Shown here: piece by piece, positions 1-6,343 of the stretch
Layout: each line of letters begins with the position of its first letter
Position numbering within the stretch: position 1 is the stretch's first letter
Virus record (IMG/VR): IMGVR_UViG_3300020027_000033
Span: 1 to 22,054 of that record
DNA from: a virus
Direction: 5' to 3' (one strand)
DNA: 22,054 nucleotides
Position numbers and translations under genes: made by a program
The notes under the pieces: generated by a model
What the model saw: the letters and a program-made list of their open reading frames with translations, nothing else
Told to the model about the DNA's origin: nothing
Databases searched by the model: none

Positions 1-2016
1 CCTTTATCTCCAGGGAAATACCTGGTGGACGTCGATCTGGACTGGGGTCCAGCTGTCCCGATGGTGAAGCGCATTCTGCGCAACACGAATTTTGGCTACG
101 GACGCGGCAAGCGTCCCCTTTCGCATCTCTTCTACACGACCTCCACGCCGCTCGTCTCCAAGAAATACATGGACATCGATCAGTCGATGCTCGTGGAACT
201 TCGAGGGACCTGCAAGGATGGCTCCCTCGGCGTGCAGACGATGATGCCGCCGTCCCTCCACCCTGACGGCGAACACGTCAAGATAGTAATGGACGGTGAG
301 TTGACACACGACGATGATATCGATCGGCGTGTATTGCTCTTCGCTGTCGCCTCGCTTCTCTTCAAGCATCTTGGCTCGCGCGGGTTCACCCACGACGTGC
401 GGTTGTCAACGGCCGGTTTTCTCTACTACCAGCATTTTACCTCTGACGAAGCGATTCTCATCGGCGAGGCGATCGCCAGCCTGTCGGCGAACGACCCGAC
501 CGATGTTCGTCTCACCGTCGAGACCACCTATACGCGGGTCCTTAACGGGGAGAAGGTCACCGGTCAGAACGTGCTTCGCAAGCAGCTAGGTGACGCAGGC
601 GCGCGTGTGCTCGCCCGAATTAAATCGTGGCTCGGCACCGACGATTTCGCGCGCGGGGAGAACGGGATCGTTCTTCCGAACGAACGCAACCTTATCCTGG
701 CGTTCGAACGACTCAACGCGCAACTGTCCTACGATACATTTGCCAATCGGATGCTCCTGACCTGGGATCGTTACAAAGGCCCGGTCGGGGACCATCAGCG
801 CGATGACCTCTTCCTCGCCGTGAAGCGCGAATTCAGCATCAATGCTGGGGCCGATTTCTTTGATATCGTGCTCCGCGCCACTGCGAGGGCCAACTCATTC
901 CACCCTATCCTGGAGTATCTGAACTCGCTCGTGTGGGACGGCACGCCTCGAATCGCGAATTGGCTCATCGATTATGCAGGTGCTGGACAAACAGAAGCCG
1001 ATAGTCCTGCCGCTGAAAAGATGCGCGATTACGTTCGGGCCGTGAGCTCTATCGTTCTGATCGCGGCCGTTCGCCGTATTCGGAAACCAGGATGCAAATT
1101 CGATGAGTTGCTCGTGCTCGAATCGACGTTGCAGGGGAAAGATAAATCCACGGCGCTCAGAACTCTCTGTCCAAATGACGACTGGTTCTCAGATAACCTC
1201 CCACTGAACGTGGACGCGAAGCAGATTATTGAACAAACGGCCGGAAAGTGGATCATTGAAGCCGCAGAATTGAGCGGTATGACCAGCAAAAGCTGGCAAG
1301 TTGAACACCTTAAGGCGATGCTCTCGCGTCAAGTCGATGGCCCGGTGCGTATGGCCTACGCGCGAATGCCGATTGAACAACCGCGACAGTTTATTATGAT
1401 CGGCACGACCAATAATCACTCCTACTTGCAGGATGATACTGGCAATCGCCGATTCTGGCCGATGCGAATTCAGAGCTTTGACGTGGCCGGTATCCGTGCG
1501 AACCGCGACCAACTCTGGGCAGAGGCCGCTCAAAGAGAAGCCAGAGGTGAATCTATACGCCTTGACCAAGACCTCTGGGAAATGGCGTCACTACAACAAG
1601 AGCGGCGACGAATTGAAGACCCGTGGGAAGAGGCCATCTCAGATGCGTTCCCGGAAACCGACGACCACCGACTTGCACCAGAGGAAGTTTGGGACGTCGT
1701 GGACAAGCCGATGGATCAACGCGGCAAGTCGGACAATAAACGCGTCTCTGATATCATGCAGCGCCTCGGGTTTCGACGCATGGCCGTGTGGAACAAGGAC
1801 AAAAAGAAAACAGTCAAGGGATGGGCGAGGGACATTGTGAAGGGTAATGGGCACCTTCCGTGGGCCAAGATACCGGAAAATCCGGAGTCTCGGGAGCAGG
1901 CTTTACGTGCTGACCGTGACGCTTGGGCCGCTCAAGTTAAGTCTAAATTGGATGCTGATCTAAAAACTAGGTCCGAGGGTGAGGATGGAAACGAAGATGA
2001 ACCCGAGGGTCAATAG
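1..2016 (+). CDS. Primase-polymerase / VapE-type helicase (5' end outside window)
   Basis: The frame is open to the left edge, so the true start lies upstream; the first in-window start candidate is a GTG at 25 (residue 1 below). The N-terminal part resembles the end of an archaeo-eukaryotic primase-polymerase domain, with an LVELRG segment followed by MMPPSLHPDGEH near residues 73-84. The C-terminal half is a virulence-associated E (VapE/VirE) superfamily 3-like helicase. It has a P-loop region LQGKDKST (369-376), a Walker B-like EAAELSG (412-418) and a sensor/arginine-finger segment IGTTN...GNRRFWP (459-479). Such proteins prime and unwind phage DNA at the origin. The residue before the P-loop lysine is Asp rather than Gly. 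The C-terminal tail is acidic. It ends at TAG, just before a repeat-rich non-coding region, which suggests the origin is nearby. The family call is firm; the prim-pol part is less certain because it is truncated. Confidence 0.85.
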   Translation, partial: PLSPGKYLVDVDLDWGPAVPMVKRILRNTNFGYGRGKRPLSHLFYTTSTPLVSKKYMDIDQSMLVELRGTCKDGSLGVQTMMPPSLHPDGEHVKIVMDGELTHDDDIDRRVLLFAVASLLFKHLGSRGFTHDVRLSTAGFLYYQHFTSDEAILIGEAIASLSANDPTDVRLTVETTYTRVLNGEKVTGQNVLRKQLGDAGARVLARIKSWLGTDDFARGENGIVLPNERNLILAFERLNAQLSYDTFANRMLLTWDRYKGPVGDHQRDDLFLAVKREFSINAGADFFDIVLRATARANSFHPILEYLNSLVWDGTPRIANWLIDYAGAGQTEADSPAAEKMRDYVRAVSSIVLIAAVRRIRKPGCKFDELLVLESTLQGKDKSTALRTLCPNDDWFSDNLPLNVDAKQIIEQTAGKWIIEAAELSGMTSKSWQVEHLKAMLSRQVDGPVRMAYARMPIEQPRQFIMIGTTNNHSYLQDDTGNRRFWPMRIQSFDVAGIRANRDQLWAEAAQREARGESIRLDQDLWEMASLQQERRRIEDPWEEAISDAFPETDDHRLAPEEVWDVVDKPMDQRGKSDNKRVSDIMQRLGFRRMAVWNKDKKKTVKGWARDIVKGNGHLPWAKIPENPESREQALRADRDAWAAQVKSKLDADLKTRSEGEDGNEDEPEGQ

Positions 2017-2063
2017 TGAAATGGTGTGAAAATTACTGAATATCGTGGCTCAGAGTGGAAATT

Positions 2064-2299
2064 CCTAACTGGAAAAAACGCAAAGTTATGCGATTTTTTG
2101 GGGTTGGACTTGTAAATACTGCTCCTAACTCCTAACCGCCTAACCTGGCACTCTAAGAGTAGCAGACCTCAAATTCTTTAGAACCACCGTCACAATTATT
2201 TGTTTACTAAGTTAGTTAGGTTAGGTTGGTTAGGTCTGAAACCCTCGTGATTCTATTGGACTTTCGCCCGTGAAATCACCCTAACCGCACCCAGTTAGG
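2064..2299. repeat. CCTAAC/GTTAGG repeat array, candidate origin or operator region
   Basis: CCTAAC occurs at 2064, 2124, 2131, 2139 and 2280. Its complement GTTAGG occurs at 2215, 2220, 2229 and 2294. That is nine copies in 236 bp. The 2124-2144 cluster can pair with the 2215-2234 cluster as a long imperfect hairpin whose roughly 70-nt loop contains the palindrome ACTCTAAGAGT (2150-2160) and an AT-rich stretch (2170-2210). The last CCTAAC and GTTAGG (2280-2299) form a small local hairpin with an 8-nt loop. No + strand gene is evident between 2017 and 2441. The position directly behind the replication gene suggests iterons or operator sites. The repeats are seen directly; the function is inferred. 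Confidence 0.6.
2073..2099 (+). terminator. Possible rho-independent (bidirectional) terminator
   Basis: CGCA (2079-2082) pairs with TGCG (2089-2092) around a 6-nt loop. The flanking A6 (2073-2078) can pair with T6 (2094-2099) past one bulged A. It lies 57 nt after the stop of the primase-helicase gene. The GC part of the stem is only 4 bp, so termination may be weak. The A/T arms could let it work in both directions. Confidence 0.4.
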
Positions 2300-2432
2300 C
2301 CCAGTAATGATGGCCCTCGGGCAGTTTCACTTTCGCCTCGGCACGTGCCGCTCGACTTCGGCCGGGCGCGGGCGTATAGTTGCGGTAAGCCATCTGCACC
2401 GAGAGCTTCACGTCGGTAAGAGCGGCGTTCAT
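2295..2432 (-). CDS. Possible small minus-strand protein, 45 aa
   Basis: This short frame runs from an ATG at 2432-2430 to a TAA at 2297-2295 and would encode a basic protein beginning MNAALTDVKLSVQMAYRNY. Third codon positions are mostly G or C, unlike the AT-rich DNA to its left, which is why it looks coding. It would be the only gene on this strand and would run divergently from the tRNA. No clear Shine-Dalgarno site precedes it, and I recognise no family. The stop codon lies inside one of the GTTAGG repeats. It may instead be a chance frame in a GC-rich structured leader. Confidence 0.35.
   Translation of the reverse strand: MNAALTDVKLSVQMAYRNYTPAPGRSRAARAEAKVKLPEGHHYWA
2339..2350. repeat. 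12-bp perfect palindrome
   Basis: CGGCACGTGCCG reads the same on both strands and lies in the GC-rich stretch upstream of the tRNA. It could be a protein-binding site. It also lies within the possible minus-strand reading frame, so codon content could explain it. Confidence 0.3.
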
Positions 2433-2441
2433 AATGAAATT

Positions 2442-2516
2442 CGGGACATAGCTCAGTTGGTAGAGCAGCAGGTTGAAATTCTGTGTGCACCGGTTCGATT
2501 CCGGTTGTCCCGACCA
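2442..2516 (+). tRNA. tRNA-Phe (anticodon GAA)
   Basis: A complete cloverleaf can be drawn by eye. The acceptor stem CGGGACA (2442-2448) pairs with TGTCCCG (2506-2512), followed by discriminator A and an encoded CCA (2514-2516). The D stem is GCTC/GAGC around AGTTGGTA. The anticodon stem GCAGG/TCTGT (2468-2472, 2480-2484) has G-U pairs at both ends. Its loop TTGAAAT places GAA at 2475-2477. The variable loop is 4 nt. The T stem ACCGG/CCGGT encloses TTCGATT. GAA reads Phe codons. It is the only tRNA seen, so it probably supplements the host supply; its 3' half could also match a host attachment site, though no integrase is in view. Confidence 0.95.
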
Positions 2517-2520
2517 TATC

Positions 2521-2694
2521 ATGACCAAGTATCTATTTGCTGACGTCAATACCCAAGAACTAACGGAGTTCTTGTCCAAGTTACACCAACAAAGATGCAA
2601 GGTCACATTCATTGTTCCATCAGTCTATGCTATGGGAGGAACCTTGAAAATCCTGACGCAAGTCATGGTCTTTTACGAAGAGACGGACATCTAG
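2521..2694 (+). CDS. Small hypothetical protein, 57 aa, directly after the tRNA
   Basis: The ATG lies only 4 nt beyond the CCA end of the tRNA, so no Shine-Dalgarno site can exist outside the tRNA sequence. The product begins MTKYLFADVNTQELTEFL and ends in an acidic VFYEETDI. It looks like a compact soluble alpha/beta protein, with no membrane segment or metal motif. The frame extends upstream through the tRNA, but those codons are structural RNA, so the ATG at 2521 is preferred. The next gene starts 2 nt after its stop. No family is recognised. If real, it would be translated from a transcript trimmed by tRNA processing, or by coupling. Confidence 0.5.
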   Translation: MTKYLFADVNTQELTEFLSKLHQQRCKVTFIVPSVYAMGGTLKILTQVMVFYEETDI

Positions 2695-2696
2695 CC

Positions 2697-3002
2697 ATGC
2701 CCATCTATACTCGCTTCGACGTTGAGAAGTTCGTGGACCGCGTCATGAACGATCCTCATTACCAAGAGTCCGTTGTGCAGCGGGCGCGTGAGGGCAAGCT
2801 CCATCCGACTGTCGAGAAATGGTTTCTAGAATCGTTCTTCGGGAAGCCAATCAACAAGACAGAGATCACCGTCAGGCAGACTGGCGGGGATGATCTCACC
2901 ACCATGTCTGACGAGCAGTTGACCCTCGAATACGAACGCGTCACGCAGCGTATCTTCACCAACGCGCGGAAACAGTTGGCGAATGAAATGGAAGACCGAT
3001 GA
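2697..3002 (+). CDS. Hypothetical protein, 101 aa; possible small terminase subunit
   Basis: It starts at the ATG at 2697, 2 nt after the preceding stop. The product is charged and mainly helical by appearance. It contains a GKLHPTVEKWFLESFFGKP segment (about residues 30-48), then TEITVRQTGG, and a helical tail beginning TTMSDEQLTLEYERV. A 'GKP' followed by a short beta-like segment and a 'LS/TMSDEEL' helix is seen in some phage proteins annotated as terminase small subunits or DUF5681-like. That match is from memory and weak. Its position, upstream of the large terminase but separated by several small genes, is compatible. Otherwise it is an unassigned early or packaging accessory protein. 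Confidence 0.6.
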   Translation: MPIYTRFDVEKFVDRVMNDPHYQESVVQRAREGKLHPTVEKWFLESFFGKPINKTEITVRQTGGDDLTTMSDEQLTLEYERVTQRIFTNARKQLANEMEDR

Positions 3003-3027
3003 ATTGTGGATGAACGGGAGCATAATC

Positions 3028-3675
3028 ATGGTTGAACATCACTGCGAAGAGTGCGGCGCGATCGTAGGGCCGATGGGTCATTCTAAGACAACGTGCCTCA
3101 AACTCATCGAAGAAATCAAACAATTCGAAGCACACAAGAATGCTGTTTTAAGCTCGGGAGCGTTGTATCGCTTACAACCGACAGACTTCGAGCTTCGCGA
3201 CACGAGTGACCCAATCGTTGGAAAACCAACTGGTGAAGCAAAATTCGAATACATCGCGGATGTTTCCGACGTTGGGAAAACGACTGGCGAAGCGAAAATG
3301 GAAGACGTTTACATCGCGGATGTGTCCGACGCCAAAATGCGCGTGGGCCAACCGGGAAACTTTCTCGGCGTTATACTGAAGATGTTCGAGGGTCGCGCGA
3401 CGCCGTGGAGTCAATATCTCAATCGGGTGGCCTTGGCTATCACGCCGCACGCCAAGGACATCTTGGTCGTCCCTGCCGCTGATCAAGGCTTCGCCGATCG
3501 CGCGGGTCTTCCCACGGACAATGAGGTCTACTATGTAGTATTCGTGACCCCAGAGGTCGTGCGCATCGCAGTCAGAGCGCGAAAGTATCTTGCGGCTGAA
3601 GAACTCGCGGCGGTATGCACGCACATCTCCATCGATGTTCTCAAGTGTCCCGGTCTCCACGTAAGGCTGCAGTAA
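3028..3675 (+). CDS. Hypothetical protein with Cys motif and internal tandem duplication, 215 aa
   Basis: The ATG at 3028 is chosen because GGGAG (3015-3019) sits 8 nt before it; an ATG at 3010 and a longer frame from 2983 lack this. Residues 6-23 contain C6-x2-C9, H18 and C23, a possible small zinc knuckle. The middle carries two adjacent copies of a VGK-TGEAK-...-YIADVSD unit (3217-3270 and 3271-3330; 18 and 20 residues). The C-terminal part is ordinary globular sequence with hydrophobic strands such as DILVVPA and VYYVVFVT. No family is recognised. It is followed by a TAATG overlap with the next gene. Confidence 0.65.
   Translation: MVEHHCEECGAIVGPMGHSKTTCLKLIEEIKQFEAHKNAVLSSGALYRLQPTDFELRDTSDPIVGKPTGEAKFEYIADVSDVGKTTGEAKMEDVYIADVSDAKMRVGQPGNFLGVILKMFEGRATPWSQYLNRVALAITPHAKDILVVPAADQGFADRAGLPTDNEVYYVVFVTPEVVRIAVRARKYLAAEELAAVCTHISIDVLKCPGLHVRLQ
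3217..3330 (+). repeat. In-frame coding tandem duplication
   Basis: Two adjacent units, 3217-3270 (54 nt) and 3271-3330 (60 nt), encode nearly the same peptide around TGEAK and IADVSD. The second copy has two extra codons, and many third positions differ between copies, so the duplication is not very recent. Confidence 0.75.
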
Positions 3676-3815
3676 TGGCTAGCAAATTCTGGAACGAGAA
3701 GGAATACCGGCGCGATTGGCTCAACGCGAACCTTGGGCCGTTTGTGGTCTTCTGCGGTGCCCTCGGCTATCTCGTTGGGATGCTCGCTTGGAGCGTATTG
3801 TTGACTTGGTTCTGA
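3675..3815 (+). CDS. Small single-span membrane protein, 46 aa
   Basis: The start ATG overlaps the upstream stop (TAATG at 3673-3677), which indicates translational coupling. The first 20 residues are charged (MASKFWNEKEYRRDWLNANL). They are followed by one hydrophobic stretch of about 25 residues (GPFVVFCGALGYLVGMLAW and on) to the C-terminus, ending LLTWF. This predicts an N-in, single-span inner-membrane miniprotein. The function is unknown. Holin is possible in principle, but the position far from any lysis gene does not favour it. Confidence 0.6.
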   Translation: MASKFWNEKEYRRDWLNANLGPFVVFCGALGYLVGMLAWSVLLTWF

Positions 3816-3817
3816 CC

Positions 3818-4009
3818 ATGATCACTAGACGACAGCTTTTCATGACTCTCCTTTTTGGTCCGTTGGCTACACGAGTCGCGCCAGAAATCATGACTTTACA
3901 CCTGGATAGAACGCAGGATCCATGGATTCGAGGCATTCATCGTGTTGGCTACCAAGAATACACGGTGCACCGTTTCGACTGTCAGTTATCGAAATCGGAC
4001 GGGGCATAA
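3818..4009 (+). CDS. Small hypothetical protein with signal-like N-terminus, 63 aa
   Basis: The ATG at 3818 lies 2 nt after the preceding stop. The N-terminus MITRRQLFMTLLFGPLATRV has a twin-arginine pair followed by a hydrophobic run, resembling a short Tat-type or Sec signal, or a membrane anchor. The remainder (about 40 residues) is polar with one Cys and has no recognised domain. Longer frame extensions upstream overlap the previous gene in another frame and are not favoured. The small size and lack of a family keep the confidence moderate. Confidence 0.5.
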   Translation: MITRRQLFMTLLFGPLATRVAPEIMTLHLDRTQDPWIRGIHRVGYQEYTVHRFDCQLSKSDGA

Positions 4010-4012
4010 ATC

Positions 4013-4252
4013 ATGGTAGAACAAGTGCTATTTGACAACCAGAGCGACACCCATCGACTGGTAGTCGTTCGAAAGACCAGCGATACCGCTGAGTGGCAAT
4101 TCATTCGTCTCAAGGACAACAAAGTCATCGAAACGCAAGTTGTTCCTCTGCACGCGTCCGGCCCGAACCTTGCTTGGAACGCTGATGACGCGGGCCTTTG
4201 GTGCACGATGGCAATGAAGGCAGAACAGAAAGACCTGAAAGAACACGCGTAA
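4013..4252 (+). CDS. Small hypothetical protein, 79 aa
   Basis: It starts at the ATG at 4013, 3 nt after the upstream stop, behind a G-rich stretch (GGGG at 4000-4003). The sequence has alternating strand-like segments (HRLVVVRKT, EWQFIRLKD, KVIETQVVPL) and a charged C-terminus, suggesting a small beta-rich soluble protein. No motif or family is recognised. It is the last full-length member of the small-gene run before the terminase. Confidence 0.6.
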   Translation: MVEQVLFDNQSDTHRLVVVRKTSDTAEWQFIRLKDNKVIETQVVPLHASGPNLAWNADDAGLWCTMAMKAEQKDLKEHA

Positions 4253-4255
4253 CCT

Positions 4256-4351
4256 GTGCAGAACGAACGGTTCAAAGCTGTGCCGTGCGACGTATGTCAC
4301 GGTAGCGGTGATTCGGATCGTCCATGGCAGACACCGACCTCTGGGACCTGA
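4256..4351 (+). CDS. Possible 31-aa Cys-motif miniprotein overlapping the terminase start
   Basis: A GTG at 4256, 3 nt after the previous stop, opens a 31-codon frame containing PCDVCHGSGD (residues 10-19). This is the CxxCxGxG signature of zinc-binding DnaJ-like and small phage zinc proteins. The frame runs 28 nt into the large terminase gene in another frame and stops at 4351. It fills what would otherwise be the only gap in this tightly packed cluster. With only two Cys it could bind metal only as a dimer or with other ligands. There is no strong Shine-Dalgarno site. It may be a remnant. Confidence 0.35.
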   Translation: MQNERFKAVPCDVCHGSGDSDRPWQTPTSGT

Positions 4352-5985
4352 TACCAGACCCAGAACGACCCGTCATAATCAATCACGACGTTCCAGCGCA
4401 AGCTGTCACCCCACCGACCGGTATCCAAGCTCTCGTTGCAGAACACGAATTACTCCAGCATATCCAGGATGAAATTGACCGCCGCCGGCTAGAGAAGGTC
4501 GAAGCCGAACGGTGCAAGCGTCATCTCCTGGATTTCGTGCGGAAATGCTGGCATATTGTCGAGGAGATGCACGAATTCCAGACCAATTGGCACATTGAGG
4601 AACTGTGCAAATATCTGGAAGGAGTGACACGCGGCGAGAACCCGCGACGCACCATTATTAATGTGCCGCCAGGCACGATGAAGACATTGCTTGTCCAGGT
4701 CTTTTGGCCGGCCTGGGAATGGGCAACCAATCCGCGACTCCGCTATCTCACCGCTTCATACAGTGAAGACCGGACCATCGATGCCAACACGATGGTGCGC
4801 AATATCGTCACTTCCGAGTGGTATCAGACGCACTTCCCGGGAACCGTTCTCAAAGAAGACCAGAACCAGAAACGACGGTTTGACACGACGGCTGGCGGAT
4901 GGCGCATTGCTACGGCCGTGCGTGGTCTCGGCACGGGACTCCACCCGGATCGTGTGCTCATAGACGACCCGACCACCGCCGAGCAAGCCCTCTCTGACGT
5001 CGTTAGGCCGGCGACCAACAAGTGGTTTGACCGCACCATTTCGATGCGCGGCGCGAGTCGTAGATGCATCGTCATCCTCATTATGCAGCGACTGCATGAG
5101 GATGATATGACCGGTCACTTGCTCCCGCGCAGGAATTGGGAGCATATTTGCTTCCCAATGTATTATGAGACCACGAGGGTAGACGAACCAAATTGGAAGC
5201 CGGACCCGCGTGATCATCGCACCGAACCTGGAGAGATCCTCTGGCCCTCGTTACTCCCCTTGGACATCCTTGAGGAGAAGGAAATCGACCTCGGACCTTA
5301 CGGTGTAGCAGGTCAGTTTCAGCAACGTCCGGCGCCAGAGGGCGGTGGACTCTTTAAGCGTGCATGGTTCAAGTATCTAGACGCGCTACCTCTCACGTTT
5401 GTCAAGGCTGTTCGAGGGTGGGATACGGCTGGCACAGATAACGCTGGGGATTACACCGTTGGCGTGAAGATGTTGGAGTTCGAAAAGGGTTTCATCGTCG
5501 CGGACGTGCAGAGAGACCAACTGGACCCGGATGAAGTGGATAGTTTGATAGAATCCATTGCGGTGACTGACGGCCGAGAATGCGCGATTCGTGAGGAAAA
5601 GGAAGGGGGAGCCTCAGGCGTTGCGGTCATTAAGGCTCGCACACGAATGCTACAGGGCTTTGACTATGAGGGTGTGACCATCGGAAAAGACAAGATTATC
5701 AGGTCGAGACCCTACCGCTCGCAGTGTAAGGCTGGAAACGTGTATCTTCTACGGGCCGATTGGAATGAAGCCTATCTCACGGAATTATGTGGATTTCCAA
5801 CGGCGAGCAAAGACGACCAAGTTGACGGTTCTAGTTGTGCATTCAATGCACTTGTCGGTGACCCGATACCGCAATCAGAGGGGACATGGGGCAGCAAAAA
5901 GCGGCGCGAAGAACGAAGAAAGTGGGCCCGCGCAAGACTCGGGCCAAGACACCAGCGAGTGTTAGAATCCGAGACTTTACAGTGA
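4324..5985 (+). CDS. terL: Terminase large subunit (TerL)
   Basis: This is the DNA-packaging motor that cuts concatemers and pumps DNA through the portal. The ATPase domain shows a Walker A-like VPPGTMKT (114-121), Walker B VLIDDP (211-216) and a coupling motif MQRLHEDD (254-261). The nuclease domain (RNase H fold) shows WDTAG with Asp367, then EEKEGG (424-429), and DDQVD (497-501) with late acidic residues. The 553-aa length is normal for a two-domain TerL. The start ATG at 4324 is the only one after an in-frame stop; its Shine-Dalgarno site is weak, so coupling to upstream genes is likely. The lysine-containing PPGxxKT loop places it with the TIGR01630/terminase_6-type large subunits. Confidence 0.95.
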   Translation: MADTDLWDLIPDPERPVIINHDVPAQAVTPPTGIQALVAEHELLQHIQDEIDRRRLEKVEAERCKRHLLDFVRKCWHIVEEMHEFQTNWHIEELCKYLEGVTRGENPRRTIINVPPGTMKTLLVQVFWPAWEWATNPRLRYLTASYSEDRTIDANTMVRNIVTSEWYQTHFPGTVLKEDQNQKRRFDTTAGGWRIATAVRGLGTGLHPDRVLIDDPTTAEQALSDVVRPATNKWFDRTISMRGASRRCIVILIMQRLHEDDMTGHLLPRRNWEHICFPMYYETTRVDEPNWKPDPRDHRTEPGEILWPSLLPLDILEEKEIDLGPYGVAGQFQQRPAPEGGGLFKRAWFKYLDALPLTFVKAVRGWDTAGTDNAGDYTVGVKMLEFEKGFIVADVQRDQLDPDEVDSLIESIAVTDGRECAIREEKEGGASGVAVIKARTRMLQGFDYEGVTIGKDKIIRSRPYRSQCKAGNVYLLRADWNEAYLTELCGFPTASKDDQVDGSSCAFNALVGDPIPQSEGTWGSKKRREERRKWARARLGPRHQRVLESETLQ

Positions 5986-6239
5986 TACCAAAGACCCGCA
6001 AGCAACAATTGGGGACGATGCAGGAACAAACATTGTGGACTTCGCACGTCGAGTTCCACAAGCAGTTCAACCTACCATCTAACCCGGAGACGGGCCGCGC
6101 GGGAAACACCATTTCAGTGGTGTCGGCGCCAGGTAAACAGGCAGTCCGACTGTCCACGGCTGGTGCAACGTGGATGACCTTGGACGAGGTCAGCGTCTTG
6201 ATTGGTATGCTGATAGAGGCGTGCGAAGAGGCGAAATGA
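5886..6239 (+). CDS. Basic hypothetical protein, 117 aa (overlaps terL by 100 nt)
   Basis: The ATG at 5886 is preceded by GAGGGG, giving a product whose first 43 residues are very basic (MGQQKAARRTKKVGPRKTR). This part lies entirely over the end of the terminase gene. A shorter start at 6018, preceded by GGGG, would give 73 residues beginning MQEQTLWTSHVEF. The latter part, with segments such as NTISVVSAPGKQ and a final helix WMTLDEVSVLIGMLIEACEE, looks like the conserved body of the protein. No family is recognised. The stop overlaps the next gene (ATGA). Confidence 0.6.
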   Translation: MGQQKAARRTKKVGPRKTRAKTPASVRIRDFTVIPKTRKQQLGTMQEQTLWTSHVEFHKQFNLPSNPETGRAGNTISVVSAPGKQAVRLSTAGATWMTLDEVSVLIGMLIEACEEAK

Positions 6240-6343
6240 CCTCCATACAGGACCTAATCGATCTAATGATTGAAAATCCTGTTTGGATTTTCGTAGTGTT
6301 GACTTTCCTCTGGTTCAAAATGAACGGGCAAGAAAGGATATGA
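6236..6343 (+). CDS. Single-span membrane micropeptide, 35 aa
   Basis: The ATG at 6236 overlaps the upstream stop as ATGA, and its own stop TGA (6341-6343) overlaps the next start in the same way, so it sits exactly in the operon. It encodes MTSIQDLIDLMIENP followed by a hydrophobic core VWIFVVLTFLWF and a short charged tail KMNGQERI. This fits an inner-membrane micropeptide. The function is unknown. Confidence 0.6.
   Translation: MTSIQDLIDLMIENPVWIFVVLTFLWFKMNGQERI

Noticed and set aside
2064-2299. CRISPR array
   Set aside because: The repeats are 6 nt, occur in both orientations and have irregular spacing, unlike CRISPR repeats and spacers.
3675-3815. Holin
   Set aside because: There is only one membrane span and no endolysin or spanin gene nearby; the generic membrane-protein call is safer.
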